A stretch of 64,000 nt of DNA, taken from positions 7,656,143 through 7,720,142 of the forward strand of contig NC_089274.1 in the NCBI RefSeq assembly GCF_963678975.1. The letters are read 5' to 3'. This document shows, piece after piece, positions 36,210-53,914 of this stretch (position 1 is the stretch's first letter; each line of letters opens with the position of its first letter). Both the position numbers and the translations under genes were made by a program. The notes under the pieces are model-generated. The model worked only from the letters and a program-made list of their open reading frames with translations, was not told where the DNA came from and did no database searches. Source of the stretch: Dysidea avara. Its lineage: Eukaryota > Porifera > Demospongiae > Dictyoceratida > Dysideidae.

Positions 36210-36834
36210 GGAGCAGTAGCTAGTTATAAAGTTGCACCAGACCAGCGATTTGGGAAATGTGCGAATAGGTCTACCCATAATTTTGTCACATTTGGTGCAT
36301 GAAGCTCGTTACTATAACGAGTGGAGTTGGTGCAAAATGTGGGAAAGAAGATGAAAAAGAATCTACCACTTTTCACTATTTCCTTTCTATCAAGAATTAC
36401 GTCACCATTTCCTGTGGTAAAAGTGATGACACGCCCACTTGGTTAAGCTTTTTCTCTACCTTTGTGGCTTCGCCGCAACATTACACACTTTGTAGACGCG
36501 TAGTAATTCCCTACAGCCAACGTGACTTGGTGGGTTCCGTGGACAAGTCAGATCGGGACAGTTGCAACTACTAAAGGTGAGAAGAAACACTCTGGGCCAC
36601 GTGAATGGTTACGGCGACAAGAAGGGACGAGAAACTGAACCAATCGATTGCTATAATTGATCTGTTTGTAATCGATCTGCATTTGTACTGGTGCGGGTGT
36701 ACTTATGTCACTACGATACACACACGGAGCTACAAGTTTGTAGCTATATCTGATTACTGTGATGGATGTGTGTGTGTAGTTGATCGATAGGATAGATTGC
36801 GAGTCAAACCATTCTGTGTTCGCTACAGGAAAGG
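36210..36834. promoter_or_regulatory. Divergent promoter region between the ankyrin gene and IGF2BP gene
   Basis: The two start codons face away from each other, 625 bp apart. The segment must hold both transcription starts and 5' UTRs. A GC-richer core lies around 36460-36620 and includes 'gccacgtgaatgg', an E-box (CACGTG) at 36599-36604. The 91-codon plus-strand open frame at 36299-36574 has no recognisable similarity and is not called. Confidence 0.5.
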
Positions 36835-40379
<3,545 letters not shown>

Positions 40380-41491
40380 AGATACTTCATCTCTCATATT
40401 TTCCATCATCTCACATCATATCATCAACTTATAATAATTATTAGCTACTTAGTCATTATTCTCTCTCAGTTAACAACTTTTCGGATTTATTCAGCATCCT
40501 GGAGATCACTTATATGCAATTTATTATTAACTCAGCATTGTATTTAAGAAGAAGTCACGTAGATAGAAAGTTTTTACAATCACTCAAGACTCATTCCACT
40601 TTTTATTGCTGCTAGCCACTTTAACCCCACATTAATTCCCTACCGTATTTCATTTTATACATTCAGTACTGACAGGTATATCATTTTATAATAGAACAAT
40701 ATTATGACATTATTTCCACACATCTGGTGTTTAATGCATGACTGTAAGTTTTCTTCAATTATTCATCATTGTAACAGCATATCTTTCAGAAGTGCATTGT
40801 TCTTATATATTTATTTAAATCTGCTGTTATATTTGTAATTACATTATTATATTAAACATACAAGTATATTGGGAACTCCATAACTGATAGAGTTATAAAT
40901 ACTAAAGTTTTGATTGTATGTGATGAGCTCAAGGTTTCTATTATAGACAACAAGCTAGTGATGCATGCCATAGAGATATGCGATAAAAGTTCAATTTGGT
41001 AAACTTAAGTGCCAGCATACAACCAATGTGACTACAGTAACAACTTCCCAAACTTTGTGCACAATTTACACACATTTGAAGTTTGTTTAATATGGGCGCT
41101 GAGTGATAATATCGACCATGAAGTTTATCTAGTAAAGGTCTAAATAAACCTTGCTTTGCTGTAAGATATATTCAGCTTCTAAGGGTTTAGAGGCCTTGCT
41201 TTGCTTTTTGTATTACCTTAAGTGACCTATCATCTTTTAAGGGTTTTAAGAAAAGTCATGAAGGACTATATTCAGTCCAGTTCTGATTTACCACCCAAGA
41301 TACCTCCTAGAATTTGACCTCTGGAGTTACTTGTAAAAAGCATTTAAGCTCCTCCAAATTGTATATACAAGGTTACATATGTTTGCTAGTAAGATCAAAG
41401 AGATCTGAGGCCACTTATCCTCTACACAACAGATATGATTTTATATCATGAGTTGACCATTACAATTAAAAAATCATTTTAGAAAAAAAAA
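40380..41491. other. Convergent spacer between IGF2BP and USP40-like genes
   Basis: 3' flanks of two genes that point at each other. AT-rich, with no inverted repeat or ORF that I can support. Presumed to contain both polyadenylation sites. Confidence 0.4.
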
Positions 41492-44400
41492 CTACAAATG
41501 GTCTGTTGCTTTCTTATAGTCCGGAACGTGGATCCTGATTCCAACTTCTGGTCGTCGTCTGGTTTTTGATTCATCTACAACATCTCCAGGTTTGTTCTTC
41601 CGACTGGAAAATAATAAAACTCAATTACTTCACGTTTACATAAAAAACACATTAGATAAAAATTCAGAAATCATACAGGTACTATGAGAAACAGCATTCT
41701 GGGAAGCACTGAAAATTTGCCTATCAGTCTAATATGGCTAAGGCAGTCGTAGGATGAAGGTGTAGTGGTAAGGATGTGGCCAATTACCTTCTTCTCTTCT
41801 CTTCCTGTATGGCTTCTAAAATAGACTGTCCAATGAAATCGCTCTCAGCACAAAAGTCACCATCAGGGTCGTACAACAAGTCCTGCATAAGCATACAAGT
41901 GATATTATGTATATCTCTGTGTGATAAAATGTGCCCTTGTGAGTGTAAATTTGCTGCACAAGAAGGACCACCTTAACTCCGATGGTGTCTCCATCTCTCA
42001 AAGATATTGGTGCATTCTTGACATTGCTTTTTGGTGGTTTGCTGTTCTTCTTTTTGCCTCCCTTCTTTGTCCCATACTATATAAGAACATATACCACTTA
42101 ACAACATATATGGAAGAAGCTATTGACGTGCACAGTCATGTAGTCTTGCTATAGTTGCAAAGCTGTCAAATCCCAGGACCACAAAATACTATATAGTCCA
42201 CTGGTCATACGACAGTAACATGATTAGCTAACAATGCACGAACTTGCAGTCCCCCACACACCAACTGCACATGAATACAATTTGCTATACACAAGAGAAG
42301 ATCTCTTTGTACGGCTTTGATGATTCACCTGTTCATTTGCTATAGTTATCCACTGAAACAACTCTGGTCTATATTTTGCCATCTGAAGTCTCTCCAATGG
42401 CATGTCCAATAAGTTGCTAACATACTTTCTCAAATCATTAGGGGAAGTCCCTAATTGTGTAGTATCATAAACAACCTACAAATTAATCGGTTAAATATTG
42501 CCTCTACCGATGGGACTCTTTCTTACTTCTCTAGGGGGTCCGTACTGCTTAACCCCTGGTAGTTTTATTCTCATATAAAATGTCACAGAAGTAGTCGGTA
42601 AGTTTTCATCAGCTGTCAACACTTCACAACATATACTAGAATAGCCAGTAATTTTGTGTCGTCTACATACAAAAACAGTTTAATTCGGAATCAATTTCAG
42701 ACACAACACCTGAGGCTTTGATTGAGTTGTTTATAAATCTTGCCAGGTCTGTTGTTGCTCAGCTCCCTCAATCTCAAGAACTGAATAGTTGGTATGGTAT
42801 ATAGTTGGAGCTATTAACACAAAAACAAAAACAAAGTACACACACAAACAACCAAAAGGTTAAAACTATATACACAATGTAAAAAAACAGGTATAGCCTG
42901 CCATTCTTTGCTAGCCTATGGATTACATAATGCTCTTCTCATAATATTGCAGTACAGCTTAGTCAGTACAGTGTAGGAGTACTAATGGGACTATTACAAT
43001 TTCATTACAGCAAAACCAAGTATAGCACATAACTCTATATTCATGCAGTACCACAGGTAACGTCAGTAGTTGACTTTTAAGGTCTTCAAGCGTCGACTCT
43101 TGACTGATCTCCAGCGTTCCTACATCATGCATCTCACCGTGTAAAGGAAGAGTGCACTTCTTCAGCTCTTCTTTGAGCACAGAGACATCTGAAGCATGAT
43201 AAAATACAGCTTTGATGAATCATTTTGTTTTTCATCACCTTTAGTAGTTTCAGGTTGATTCTCCTGGGAAGGTATTGGTTGAGCAGATTCATTTACACCA
43301 TGATTGGAATTATTTGATGTTGGCTTTTCTTCAGAGGTGGATGGTGAAACCCATTCTAATGTATTTAGTATTTACTAGTTATTAGCTGTTCATATTTACA
43401 TAAATACATTGAATTACAAGTTGACAATAATTATGTTACTGATACAAAACAAACTATCACGATATCAATATCATTATTGTTTATTTTATCACTGGATATC
43501 TTAACACACTAATTTGATACATTAGCAATACCAAAACATCCAATTTGCAGATTAATTTTCATCAACGTGTCAAATATCAAATCCTACTCTAATATGTGTA
43601 ACATCTTGGAGCCCACGTAGTGTAATTACTGGATAGACACAAACACAACACAGCAAACTATTACGTTAGTCCTAGCACAATCGGATATAGTTAACATGTT
43701 TGTGCATATACGCTGCAAAACATAACAAATTCTTGTGATATTGATACAAGCTTAATAAGGCAACACGTATGCTGTCATCACTAATATCACAAGTAGGCTG
43801 AAATGGTTTTCTCACTTTGTACCGCAGAGGAGAGCCACGATAATATTCCAGAGTCTGTGCTGCTATTGCCACCAGCAATGTTGTCATCATCTTGATCAGT
43901 AAATGGTTTGAATAGGTGTACCATCACCCTCACAAATCCCTACACAAAGTGATCCGTGTGGAGCCAAACGACTTTAAATACCTTTGGTGGCAGTCTTCCT
44001 GCTTCTACTAACAAGAGATCACCAGACTTCACCCCTTCATTGTCTAAAGTAGCATCCTATGAAAGTAACAAGACAAGAAGGGCTTCTATACCAAGACCTG
44101 TCTGTCTATAACAATCGCCTACATAAAATGACCAGTGTTTAATACTAGCTACCTACAGAAATCTGGTTACCATGTACAAAAAGGTCACTTGTGGCCATTG
44201 TTAAAAACTTACATAGTGACCAGCCACCTGTTTAACAAAGTTAGAGAAAAAATTGGCTCAAAGGTGACCAGAATAGATAGGTTTATCAAATACAATTGAA
44301 ACTACTCCAATTAATCATCTCAGTTTTGCCAATAGAAGCTGTTATAAAGTAACAGATGAAACCTGATAGCCCACTAAGATATTAAACACACACTCAATTG

Positions 44401-46015
44401 ATCCCAATAGTGTTCTATGAATACCTCATCATTTAGGTTGTCAGCTGCCTCGCCACACCAGTTGGTTTTCTTTAAGTGCCAAGCATTTCCTTTATAACAT
44501 TCCGTGAAAATTATGTGAATTTACATAATTACGAATTACCTTCTAATTTAGCTTGTCCTACCATTAACATGCAACACTGTGGGAATAAAATATATAGCAA
44601 TGTGATGAGCAAGTATTAAGTACTCTACCTCTTGAATAGTGGCCTTGCGATCAATTATCACTTCTTGTTGGTCGGCATCACCAGTAAACGGGTAGAGAGC
44701 AAAGTAGAGCAAAATCTAAATTTTCATATAAAAGGTCAACATTTTGTTCCAAATACAATAACTTAAGTATCAAACCAAATAGCTGTTTATTGCAAACTCT
44801 GCCATATGTTAATTGATATATAAACGTAAACATTTATGTAATTACAGATTGTCAGGTACTATATTTTATCAAATACAAGGGAAAAATGAGCAAGGAAGTT
44901 TAAAGGAAAAATTTTGTAGCTAGACAATTTCATAGCTCAGTTGTATAATGGTAAAGTTGCTTGGAGAAAAAATTTTTTTAAGCTGACCTGCGAAACCTAT
45001 GATACCTATCTGCTTCCAAGCTTTTAATATATGTTAGCGCAATTCTGAGAATTCTGAGAATACAGTATTATTGAAGACAATAAAATTTCAAAGCTCTTTG
45101 AATGTTTCCAAGAAGAGCAAAATTACAATTTTCTTACTATTCATATACCCCAAAATGGTATTCATGTTTCTTGGCCACTGTGTGTGTTAGTGTACTACAA
45201 GTCCTACCTGCCACACTACACACATTATGAGACCAGAACGAAATGAATACAATTAATTCACATTCTATGGACCTAACATCAACCATTATCTCTGCTATAT
45301 TTAGCAGTAAAGGCATTGTGTTGTAGATTACAATTTACTTATTACACTGTCTCACAGCAGACTATGGCTAACCAGAAAACTTCAGATATTCAATATGTGG
45401 GAATTGTTCAGTGAGTCAGTCAATGGCTAAACTTTTCTTACTATAAAATTGTCAAAGTAGCGTTAATAACTAGATGAAAGAGTTAATTTCGTTAACTTCA
45501 AAGAGAAAATTTCATTTCATGATTTCATGATACTTTTATACTAAAATATTTTCATGAAGAGCTCTAGTGGTTGGTCACCTCGCCATATGTGTTCCATATG
45601 TGTTCGTGCAAAATGTGACACTTGAAATTGGTATCATTATCTTTGAAATCATTTAGCCACATTCATGACCAGTATACATAATGTGGCCTATGAACCGTAA
45701 ATTTAGCCATTTGCAATTCGTTCATTACTTTTACTGAAGAGTCAGAGTCGGGGTTGAACTTTTCTTTGAGGTCACATGAGACGTTTGATGATACATTACC
45801 TGGAGAGTGACAGCACAGCAGTGACTTAGTATACACCATGCAGGTATCCAACATGGAATGGCAAACTTGCATATACCCTCCTTTCCCGAGTAATGTTTTC
45901 TTGCTCAAGGAAACAACAACACAAAATTGGCATAACCAGGCATTGAACCTGGAACCTTTTCATTACCAAGCTGATGCTCTAGCCACTGGCTATGCTGCCT
46001 CACACATGCATGCAT

Positions 46016-46097
<82 letters not shown>

Positions 46098-49000
46098 ACG
46101 CATGCACTCACACACACTATAGATTACATGCACACATTACACTACACACACAAACACAAGTAAAGTAAAGCCTTCAGCTACACCTGCCCAGTGAACCAGC
46201 ACTGGGACAGTAAGGACACCTGTGCACTACTCAAGTACTCTTAAGTCAATGGAGGCAAATTCTCCTGGGGCAGGATTAATACCCCGAAGGAGGCTGTATC
46301 ATGTCTCACAGGTGAATTGTGGACACCCGAAATTCTAACTGAACCTTCAGTTCACCCACTATATATGCGACACACACACACACACGCACACGCACACGCA
46401 CGTACACACACACACACAAACACCAGTACTCCCATACATTATATTATTACACACATTCACCCACATAGTGGGTGAGAATAACAACACACAGATGGCACAC
46501 CATTTTTCACTCTAGTTGGTCTCTGTCATGCTTTGCATGTATGGTACAAATTTCAACATTTCAAAGTATAAGTGACGAAAACTAAATCATCACTGATAAG
46601 ATCCCCTGTGTGTTGTTGAAAATTCTATAAAGTATAGCAAAGTACAAGATGCAATATGAAATGGTAAGAACTAGACTGGTAGTGTAAAATACATATACTT
46701 GATGAAGTGTGTGACAATGTAAAGCACTGTAGAGTGGTCAAGAAGTTAACATGAGACACCAACACCAATTCACACTAAGTAGTTAGAAACAGGAGCTTAT
46801 GAGCTGCTGAAGGTGGCGAGGTGGCGAAGGAGCATGAAACTACTGAGTTCCATGACAATCCAAATTACGTCACTGTGTTTATTTAACGTCACGGATAAAT
46901 GGCACTCCAGCCACACTAATAGTCGAAGAAGAGACGAGTTCACCACCATCAAAGAAGAGAAAGACCTCGAGAAAGACTCAGCCAACTTCACCACCACCAT
47001 GTGTCACTGGTCTTGCACAATTTCGTACACAGCTTCAAATAACGAGATTATACTTTCCTTATATGGAGCGATTGATTTGAATGTGATGGCACCTGGCCAA
47101 ATTTTCCTTATCAGGCAGGCCAAGCACATAGTACTGTGGCATATAACATAGCACAGTTAATTTCATAAAACTAGAAATGATGTAACACACACAGACACAC
47201 ACACATAGGATGTTGGTACTAATCCCCACACAGAAATCCAAAAAGGAAGCACTTAAAATTATAGTTGGAAAGTATAACATCATCACTTAACTTATTAGGC
47301 TTCAGACTACAGATGTACCCAACACATTAAACACACTTGACCATCATATCAAAACACATCACTATAATAACCATGGATGCACCCTATACACACTAAGTTG
47401 TTCTTCAAAAACATCAAACGATAGACCACAACAGTCTTTATTAACAAATGACCAGTTTAATTTCATGCTCATACTGCACCTGTGATTTCTAAAGTTAATC
47501 ATTATTCACAAAAAGTTTTCATTTCATAGAGACAACCATAAGTTTGTTACTCTTATAAGTGTTTAGTAAGATCAGTAATTTAGTATGGCAAATTCTGATG
47601 GCAATACTCTCTAGGGGCCACACTATGTTCTTGATCAACAATGTATTGAAAAGGTCCACCAAAGAGCTACCAGGACACTTGTTGGTTTACAGATATTGGA
47701 CTTACCTACATTATAATGTTGTCGACTAAAATATCATATTATATCATTGTACCGTTTTGTCAACAATGGTATTAATATCAATTTTGCTGACTTTTAAATA
47801 ATTTCCTCGTCACCTCTACTAGAAGGCACATGTTTACACTATTCAAACCTCATACTACCACTAGCCCAATTTTCTTCCTCAGTGAACATTAAATGATTTT
47901 TTAAAAACAACATTGAACTTTGATTTATTAGAAATTTAAATTCAAGTAGGGATCATAGAAATAGAGAGATCACCTATACCTGGGGCTATGGTCAAAGTAA
48001 AGTGGTTTCAGCCAGAATTACAAATCACTATGGGGAGTGCCTCTGCAGTCAATTCACCCACTACAGAAAATGGGAGTGTATAAACAGTGGAATGGAATAC
48101 TGGAATGGTGGAATACTGGAATGGTGGAATGGATTTTTTTAAAGTTCAATATCATTTTTACATCCAAATAAGTACAACTCCTCCCCTTATGAGCAAATTA
48201 ATAGGATTCCCCTTGAAGTCAACATACTTTTCCTCACCACAACACTTGTATGACTTATAACTCAATACTTTATTACTTGTGTGAAACTAACTGTGGTTCA
48301 GTTCAGTGTGCAACATGGCACTGCCATGATGAGCTTTGGCTTAAATTTTGTTTTCTGACATAATTGTGGAAAAGGCTCATTGTAAATGCTTACAAGATAG
48401 TCGCATTTCACTTTTCCCAATGATTTTCGTTTAGGCTCCTAGGTTAGTGGTAAACACCTCGTACAGGCTCTGCCTTCTGTATTCGCCCTCCAGTGCCTAA
48501 CTGGTAAAGTTGATAATAAAATGAACACTTTATTGTACAGTGAATGTGCTTTTACAATGCATTCATGTAATCAGCTAGCTACCTAACTTTTTATCATTTG
48601 GGGGAACAAGGGTTAAGTCTGGAGTCTTCTTGGTATTCCCAATAAACTGTTATTGTGCATGTTCATAACTGACTTTACAGTACATTACATTAGTAAATTT
48701 TGTCTATGGTGAGGTGAATTATGCTAAATAAGCTGACTTCAAGGGAAATTCTATTTATTTGCTTACATAAGGGGAGGAGTTGTACTTATTTGGATGTAAA
48801 AAATGATATTGAACTTTAAAAAATTCCATTCCACCATTCCAGTATTCCACCATTCCAGTATTCCATTCCACTGTTTATACACTCCCATAAATACAGACAA
48901 TACTGTAATGGTACAAGCCTGAAGCCAGATATATGTGGAGATGCGCTACCTGCGAATCAACATTTATGGTGCAGTGGAGAAAGAAATGGGACACAAAGGA

Positions 49001-52000
49001 GTAAATCCACGATGCATGCATTACAGTGATAGGCAAAACGCATGTCTCGGGCCTAAGTAGTGTTGAACAGTGAAGATATCAAGTCTATAGTGTTAACTGT
49101 AGTCAAGCTATCCTTGACTGAAAGCATTAGTTAGTCAGTAGAAAATTTTTAAATTCATAAAAACTTGTTGAAAGTGTTTAGGGTCACCCTGAAGCCATGT
49201 TGTACGTAATACCAAGAGTACATGTACTCTTGCTAATATCAACAAGCTGTCATGAAGAAAAAGTGAGAATGGTTTTAGGTGGTAATCTGGAAAACCCCAA
49301 ACTTCATTACCCCTTACTATACTGTATTTGTATTTGATAAGGATTTGCAGGCTTTGCCTCCTCTCCAATACTAACACAGTTTCACAAGTTACATAGACCT
49401 GTGTACCTGGTTGCTGGTTGGAGCTGGTCCAGGTTCAACCACTATCCGACAGTCAGATGTGATGGCAGTAGCTACGATTGTTTGGTTCTCATATAATGGG
49501 GGACCAAGACCTTCATTACTATCATCTGCTCTCATTCTGCCGCCACCTATGTATTTAAAAAAAAATCTAATTGAAAATATTTACTATTTAAATACAGATT
49601 CCCTACTAATATGATCAGTTAAACGTTTCATGTTTTAACAGAAAACAAAGACAAGAGTCTTTACTGATAAGGATTCTTTACTGATAAGGATTCTTTACTG
49701 ATAAGGATTCTTTACAATACCCTTGTAAGTGGCATCTACTCAAACACATCTCATCTTACAATTAACCAATGTTTAATAACACAACTGACCACTCCAGACA
49801 CTCCACATGGTCCATTCTAATCATAAACATTACTTGACTTGACTTCAGCAAAGATGTTACGACACGCATACTAGTTACAGCTAGCTTGGTAAACCTGTCA
49901 CCATAAAATTATATTCGCACTTGTAGATACAAATCGGTTTGATGTTTCAGGCTGAAATTAGCTGAAATTAGTATAAAAATGGTAGACAGTTGCATGTATT
50001 AGTTTTGCTTAAGAGAACTACAGCAATGAGGTAATGTATTGAGTACAACCAATATGTACACAGTAACTCTTCCCATATGTGATAGAAAAATATTATATCA
50101 TTAAACAATTCCCGTCACATGAAGTCCGTCTACTTTATCTAAACACACGTAGTTCAGATATATTGTAAGTGTTGCTATATTTCGTTCCATGCACTACTGA
50201 TTGAATTATTATGTCCAAACAAATAAAAAAATCATCTTGTCAATTATCATGCACAAGGTCAAAGATAGTCTAATCCAATTAGTGTCCCTGTCACTCAGTT
50301 GGTTAGTGAAAATTCCAAGAAACATATCAAAATTTCCCTCACAGTCTTGGTGTACACATTTATGGCTTACAATAATGAGCTAGAGGCCACTGGACAATGT
50401 TTAGAGTATGCCTGTAGTGATTTGATAAGGGAATGGTTGCCTACCAAATTTCAACCCCTGATCATGGGATAGTCACTGGTTCCTAACCATGACATGAATA
50501 CATCTGCTCTATCCTACAAGATTATCTGGATGCCTCCTGCATTTGATGGGTATAATATACATGTTGTTGTTTTTTTAAATGTATTTATTAAGGTTTTACA
50601 GCACAAGTGCTGAAGGTCTGTAGGACACCTGGTCCTATAGCCTGTTTAGAGTACACACCTTAATACCTTATGTGTCAATGTGTTAGAAAATTTATGAATA
50701 GTTTTCCTTTGATGTCTGGAAACTCAATGAGGTTACTATCTTAGCCAAAAACTTGTAGTGGGATTACTAACTTGTGGTTGTCTACTAGAGTTTAATGGTT
50801 TACTACATATGTGGCTTACTTTCTGGTACAAGATAGACATCAGTAGGTGGATAGGAAAGCTGAAACTATGTCTATTAACAATATTGAGTATAACTAATTA
50901 ACTATCATCGGGGGTGAGAGGGCAAAAAGCTCAAGGGGTTGATGTTAGTGGATACAGCTTTTCCATTTTCCTCAGCGCGTTTCTAACCAAAAATGGAATA
51001 CGCTGACTGATAGTTTTTCAATGAAATTTAAAATGCCTCTCAGGTGCTGTGGGTTAGGGCTACCCACAAATAAATTTCCTTGGCCTGTGGCCATGGCAAT
51101 GAATAAATTGGTAGCCTTGAATTCTTTAGTTACCTTAGTACTTATCATTAAACATAAGGAACCCAGAAGAACACTTTACTACTGGACAACTTTAATATAA
51201 TGCATGAACGAGAGTTCATAATATTAAGTGAGATTAAAAACTTTTGTGTACTCCTAAAAATTATAGATTATTCCTCATGCATGCAATACTATCTACACCA
51301 CACAAATGTTGTTGCCCATATTGTCCTCGAGTCACTAAAGCAGTGCTCAGGAAGAATTTGGTATAACTCATGTCTTAAACACAACTAGTCACATTAGGGG
51401 ATTATTTTATTTTCTCTCACCTTATGAACTATGAGGATTATTACATTGTGGGAATTAAAAAATTTAAACAGTCACTTTAGCCAATAGTATGGTGTGCACT
51501 CTATTAGAGTTGTAACATGCAATAGCCTTGGCTGGTTGGTTGGTTGGCATGTGTACACATCAGTTCCAATTCAACACTGCATGGGACTAATGTGTATACA
51601 CTTGAACCATTCTATCAGTACTACTTACTGAATACACAACTGATACACAGTATCCAGCAAATCAACAACTTTGTATATACATTTGTGATCGGCTGAGCAA
51701 AAACCAGCCGCTTTGGCAAAATTAACGAAATTAATGAAATAACCCCGGTAAAATATACATGTGCCACATACTCTTTGGTACACAGTGATCAGTTCAGTAA
51801 AATCTATACACCACTGTTAAGAAATTTTTGTTTCATGCTTGTATAGCAATGAGCACATGGGCTTTGGGTGCTTATTTACAATGTGGTAGAAATAAAGTTC
51901 CAAGATACGTAAACTCCCAAGATTATTCAACATACGTACAAAAGGCTAAAACTTTGACTGCCCACTCCTTTGTTACTACAGACAACAGAGAAGGGAATAT

Positions 52001-53408
52001 AAGGAATGTGCAAAAATGGCTCTTTTTGTGCTCAACCGGTCACATATATGTAAATGCACATTCATTAATCTTTAACAAGCTATGAAACAGGTAAACCAGT
52101 TTCAATCACATTAATATATTGTACAAACTAGGCCATTACACTGATGTTGAAGGTAGAAAAATATCAAATGGTGGTTTCATCCCCAGCAACCTAGGGCAAG
52201 TGTCCAAGGTTCCACACAGCTCAAAGATACTTTCTGACACACACTGACAATGTGACATGTTTATTGGACCATAATACCACCACTAGTGTCACCATTGACA
52301 TGAAATGATAATTTATTTATTCACTATTTCTCTTGTTAGCTATTCTTTTCCTTGATTAATGAAATTAAGGAATAATAGTGACAGATGGTAGCATGTGTAT
52401 CACCATGGTAACCAACAGAACAGCTGCACAGGCAGACACAACAGGGACTTGTCATGTTACAATCATGTTCATTGATCATGGGAAGAACAATAGTAACTAA
52501 TTTATCCTATTATAACATTCATCTCAACAATTAAAAAAGTTTAAAATATATTTATCCTATTACAGCAGCCACTAATCTACACAAGCACTACAGTGGACCT
52601 CAATTGAGAAAGGATGTCACCATGATAATCACGACATCATACATATGTGGTCCCATTTGTATATTGAAGCACACAGATATTTATTTTGTTAGAACTCTAA
52701 AATATCATAACACCTCACTAATAAGGATGCTCCAAGGTGTCTGGAATGGACGGGCTCAATTGTGCACATTGTTTTTTATTTAGTAATGACATTATAAAAT
52801 GGAACGCTCAATTGCAGCCTTACAATATTATGTAGTAGTGTGTTGAGACATCTGAAAATCTCTGCCACTATACATTGTAGTCTTGCAATTATTGTAAACG
52901 TTTGAGGCTTTTTTGGGAGCTTAATTTTAACTGTTAAAGTAACTCGCCTATGCACAAGAACTCCACAAAAAGGACATTCTTGAATACCTTGATAGTAACA
53001 TTTCAGTGTTCTCATTTGTATAAGCAAACATACACGTAGCCCATGAAATCAAGTCATCACTTTAATATGGATACCTTGATCAGAAAGTGTCTAAATATAC
53101 AGTGATAATAAAATTGTCAAAACATGCATAAGATGTGTATAAATAATAATCAACCACACCTTGGGGTTGAACCATATGTAATGTGTGCAGTTGATAAGTT
53201 ACTAGTAACAATATGATCATTATTGTGACATTTCACGTTACCTTCAACATCTGTTAAGTTGAACTTTGTAAATATCAATTTCTTCAGTGAGGACAATTTC
53301 TATATAACACACAGTGGCATAAGCTAGCAGTAGTGACACATTACACAATACCTCATCTTTGTTGATCTCCACTGTCGTTGTAGGCCATGGCACATTGAGT
53401 GGAGTAGT
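41492..53408 (-). CDS. USP40: USP40-type deubiquitinase, C-terminal ubiquitin-like region (16 exons seen; 5' end incomplete)
   Basis: USP40 family proteins are cysteine peptidases acting on ubiquitin conjugates. Exons in transcript order: 53408-53352, 53299-53242, 49546-49407, 44715-44629, 44576-44540, 44489-44425, 44056-43982, 43939-43816, 43355-43239, 43188-43034, 42780-42710, 42662-42527, 42475-42329, 42076-41972, 41882-41788, 41603-41492. Sum 1581 nt, 526 residues plus stop, phases consistent. Matches to human USP40 C-terminus: 'NAWHLKKTNW', 'SGDLLLVEAGRLPP', 'STLEDLKSQLLTLP', 'LPLERLQ'-type 'MPLERLQMAKYRPELFQW', 'LRDGDTIGVKDLL' and a basic tail. These are tandem ubiquitin-like modules. 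The catalytic Cys and His boxes are not in this part. Weak donors: beside 43034 (GTTATG) and 41972 (GTGGTC). The last exon's tail differs from vertebrates. Confidence 0.87.
44716..45830. other. USP40-like intron, left part
   Basis: No repeat boundary or exon recognised. A minus-strand open frame at 45663-45908 has no similarity to USP40 and does not join in phase. Confidence 0.4.
45835..46360 (-). mobile_element. tRNA-derived SINE with (CA)n and a shared repeat block
   Basis: On the minus strand, 45992-45920 reads like a tRNA: A-box-like 'tagccagtggctagagca', then B-box 'ggttcaatgcc' inside a perfect 5-bp T-stem (CCAGG/CCTGG) with a 7-base loop. The acceptor stem closes only partly and no sound anticodon arm is seen, so it is a SINE head. 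A (CA)n tract follows at 46016-46095, then a block at 46145-46350 with 'ctcctggggcaggatta'. The same block and SINE tail sit beside another (CA)n tract at 61325-61770. Confidence 0.65.
46800..47600. other. USP40-like intron, unassigned segment
   Basis: The plus strand at 46813-47151 is open for 112 codons but no family is recognised and the composition (Ser/Thr, repeats of 'accacc') is not convincing. A short (CA)n run lies at 47187-47205. Confidence 0.3.
47610..47790 (+). pseudogene. LINE reverse-transcriptase tail fragment
   Basis: A plus frame reads 'IEKVHQRATRTLVGLQ' and then 'LDLPTL' before a stop, the same layout as the 'VQRRAARW...LNLPTL' tail of non-LTR retrotransposons. Only about 60 codons remain. 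Confidence 0.6.
48071..48887. mobile_element. Foldback transposon, ~817 bp, with >150-bp inverted ends
   Basis: 48071 begins 'tgggagtgtataaacagtgg' and 48887 ends with its complement. The inverted similarity runs inward for over 150 bp, through a 'ggaatactggaatggt' tandem repeat, 'aagtacaactcctcccctta' and 'cttgaagtcaa'. The ~480-bp centre has no ORF. It lies in the 4.7-kb USP40-like intron 44716-49406. Confidence 0.88.
49658..49715. repeat. 17-bp tandem repeat, 3.4 units
   Basis: Unit 'tctttactgataaggat' repeats without change. It starts 110 bases upstream (in gene sense) of a USP40-like exon, so it lies close to the polypyrimidine tract region of that intron. Confidence 0.95.
49716..53241. 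other. USP40-like intron 49547-53241
   Basis: Contains one motif copy at 51493-51516 ('gcactctattagagttg') and an old retroelement-like tail near 50580-50650 ('cctggtcctatagcctg'). No exon is required here, because the phases and homology of the flanking exons join directly. Confidence 0.5.
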
Positions 53409-53716
53409 CTAGTTAAACAGGTAAATCATTTCTCAATATCATATGTGTGTCAGTGTGTGTGTACATGATTATAGGAGTCATAATCTAACATTTGTAAAGG
53501 GACACCTGATCTCAACTTTAGAGTATACTTTATCTAAAGGGCATCCCGACAACTTCTTTATAAAGGACATCTGTAGGTCCAAATCAACAGTAATTCTTTA
53601 ACAAAGGAAAATAAATTCACATCACATCATTTTATATTTGCAGTCCCATGAACCAGTCTATGATCAGCTTTGGGGATTGTTTATATTTTGAAACTATGAT
53701 TACATTTGATGAAGGT

Positions 53717-53743
53717 GACTGCGCTATTAGAGTATCTCGATCA
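53717..53743 (+). repeat. Copy of the dispersed CTCTATTAGAG motif
   Basis: Matches 6019-6045 at 26 of 27 positions (CGCTATTAGAG in the centre). It lies just upstream, in plus-strand terms, of the HIRAN/pogo element. Confidence 0.8.
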
Positions 53744-53914
53744 CACTTGTTACACATGTTTGATTCTTACACTATGATCTTTCTAAAATTCTTTAAAAGC
53801 ACTAAAAGGTTCCTTTACGACGATTAATCTACAATTTTCAGCTAATTCTGTAAAGTAGTTTACCTGGTAAACATAACATCCCATGTGCAAAAAAACACAA
53901 AAAAAAACAACTAC

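Noticed and set aside
36299-36574. 91-codon plus-strand ORF in the divergent promoter
   Set aside because: No similarity, and it lies where both genes' promoters must be; probably chance.
45920-45992. A genuine tRNA gene on the minus strand
   Set aside because: The T-arm is perfect, but the acceptor stem has mismatches and no anticodon arm folds. A SINE head is the better reading.
46813-47151. 112-codon plus ORF in the USP40-like intron
   Set aside because: No splice sites, no homology, and the phases of the flanking USP40 exons already join.
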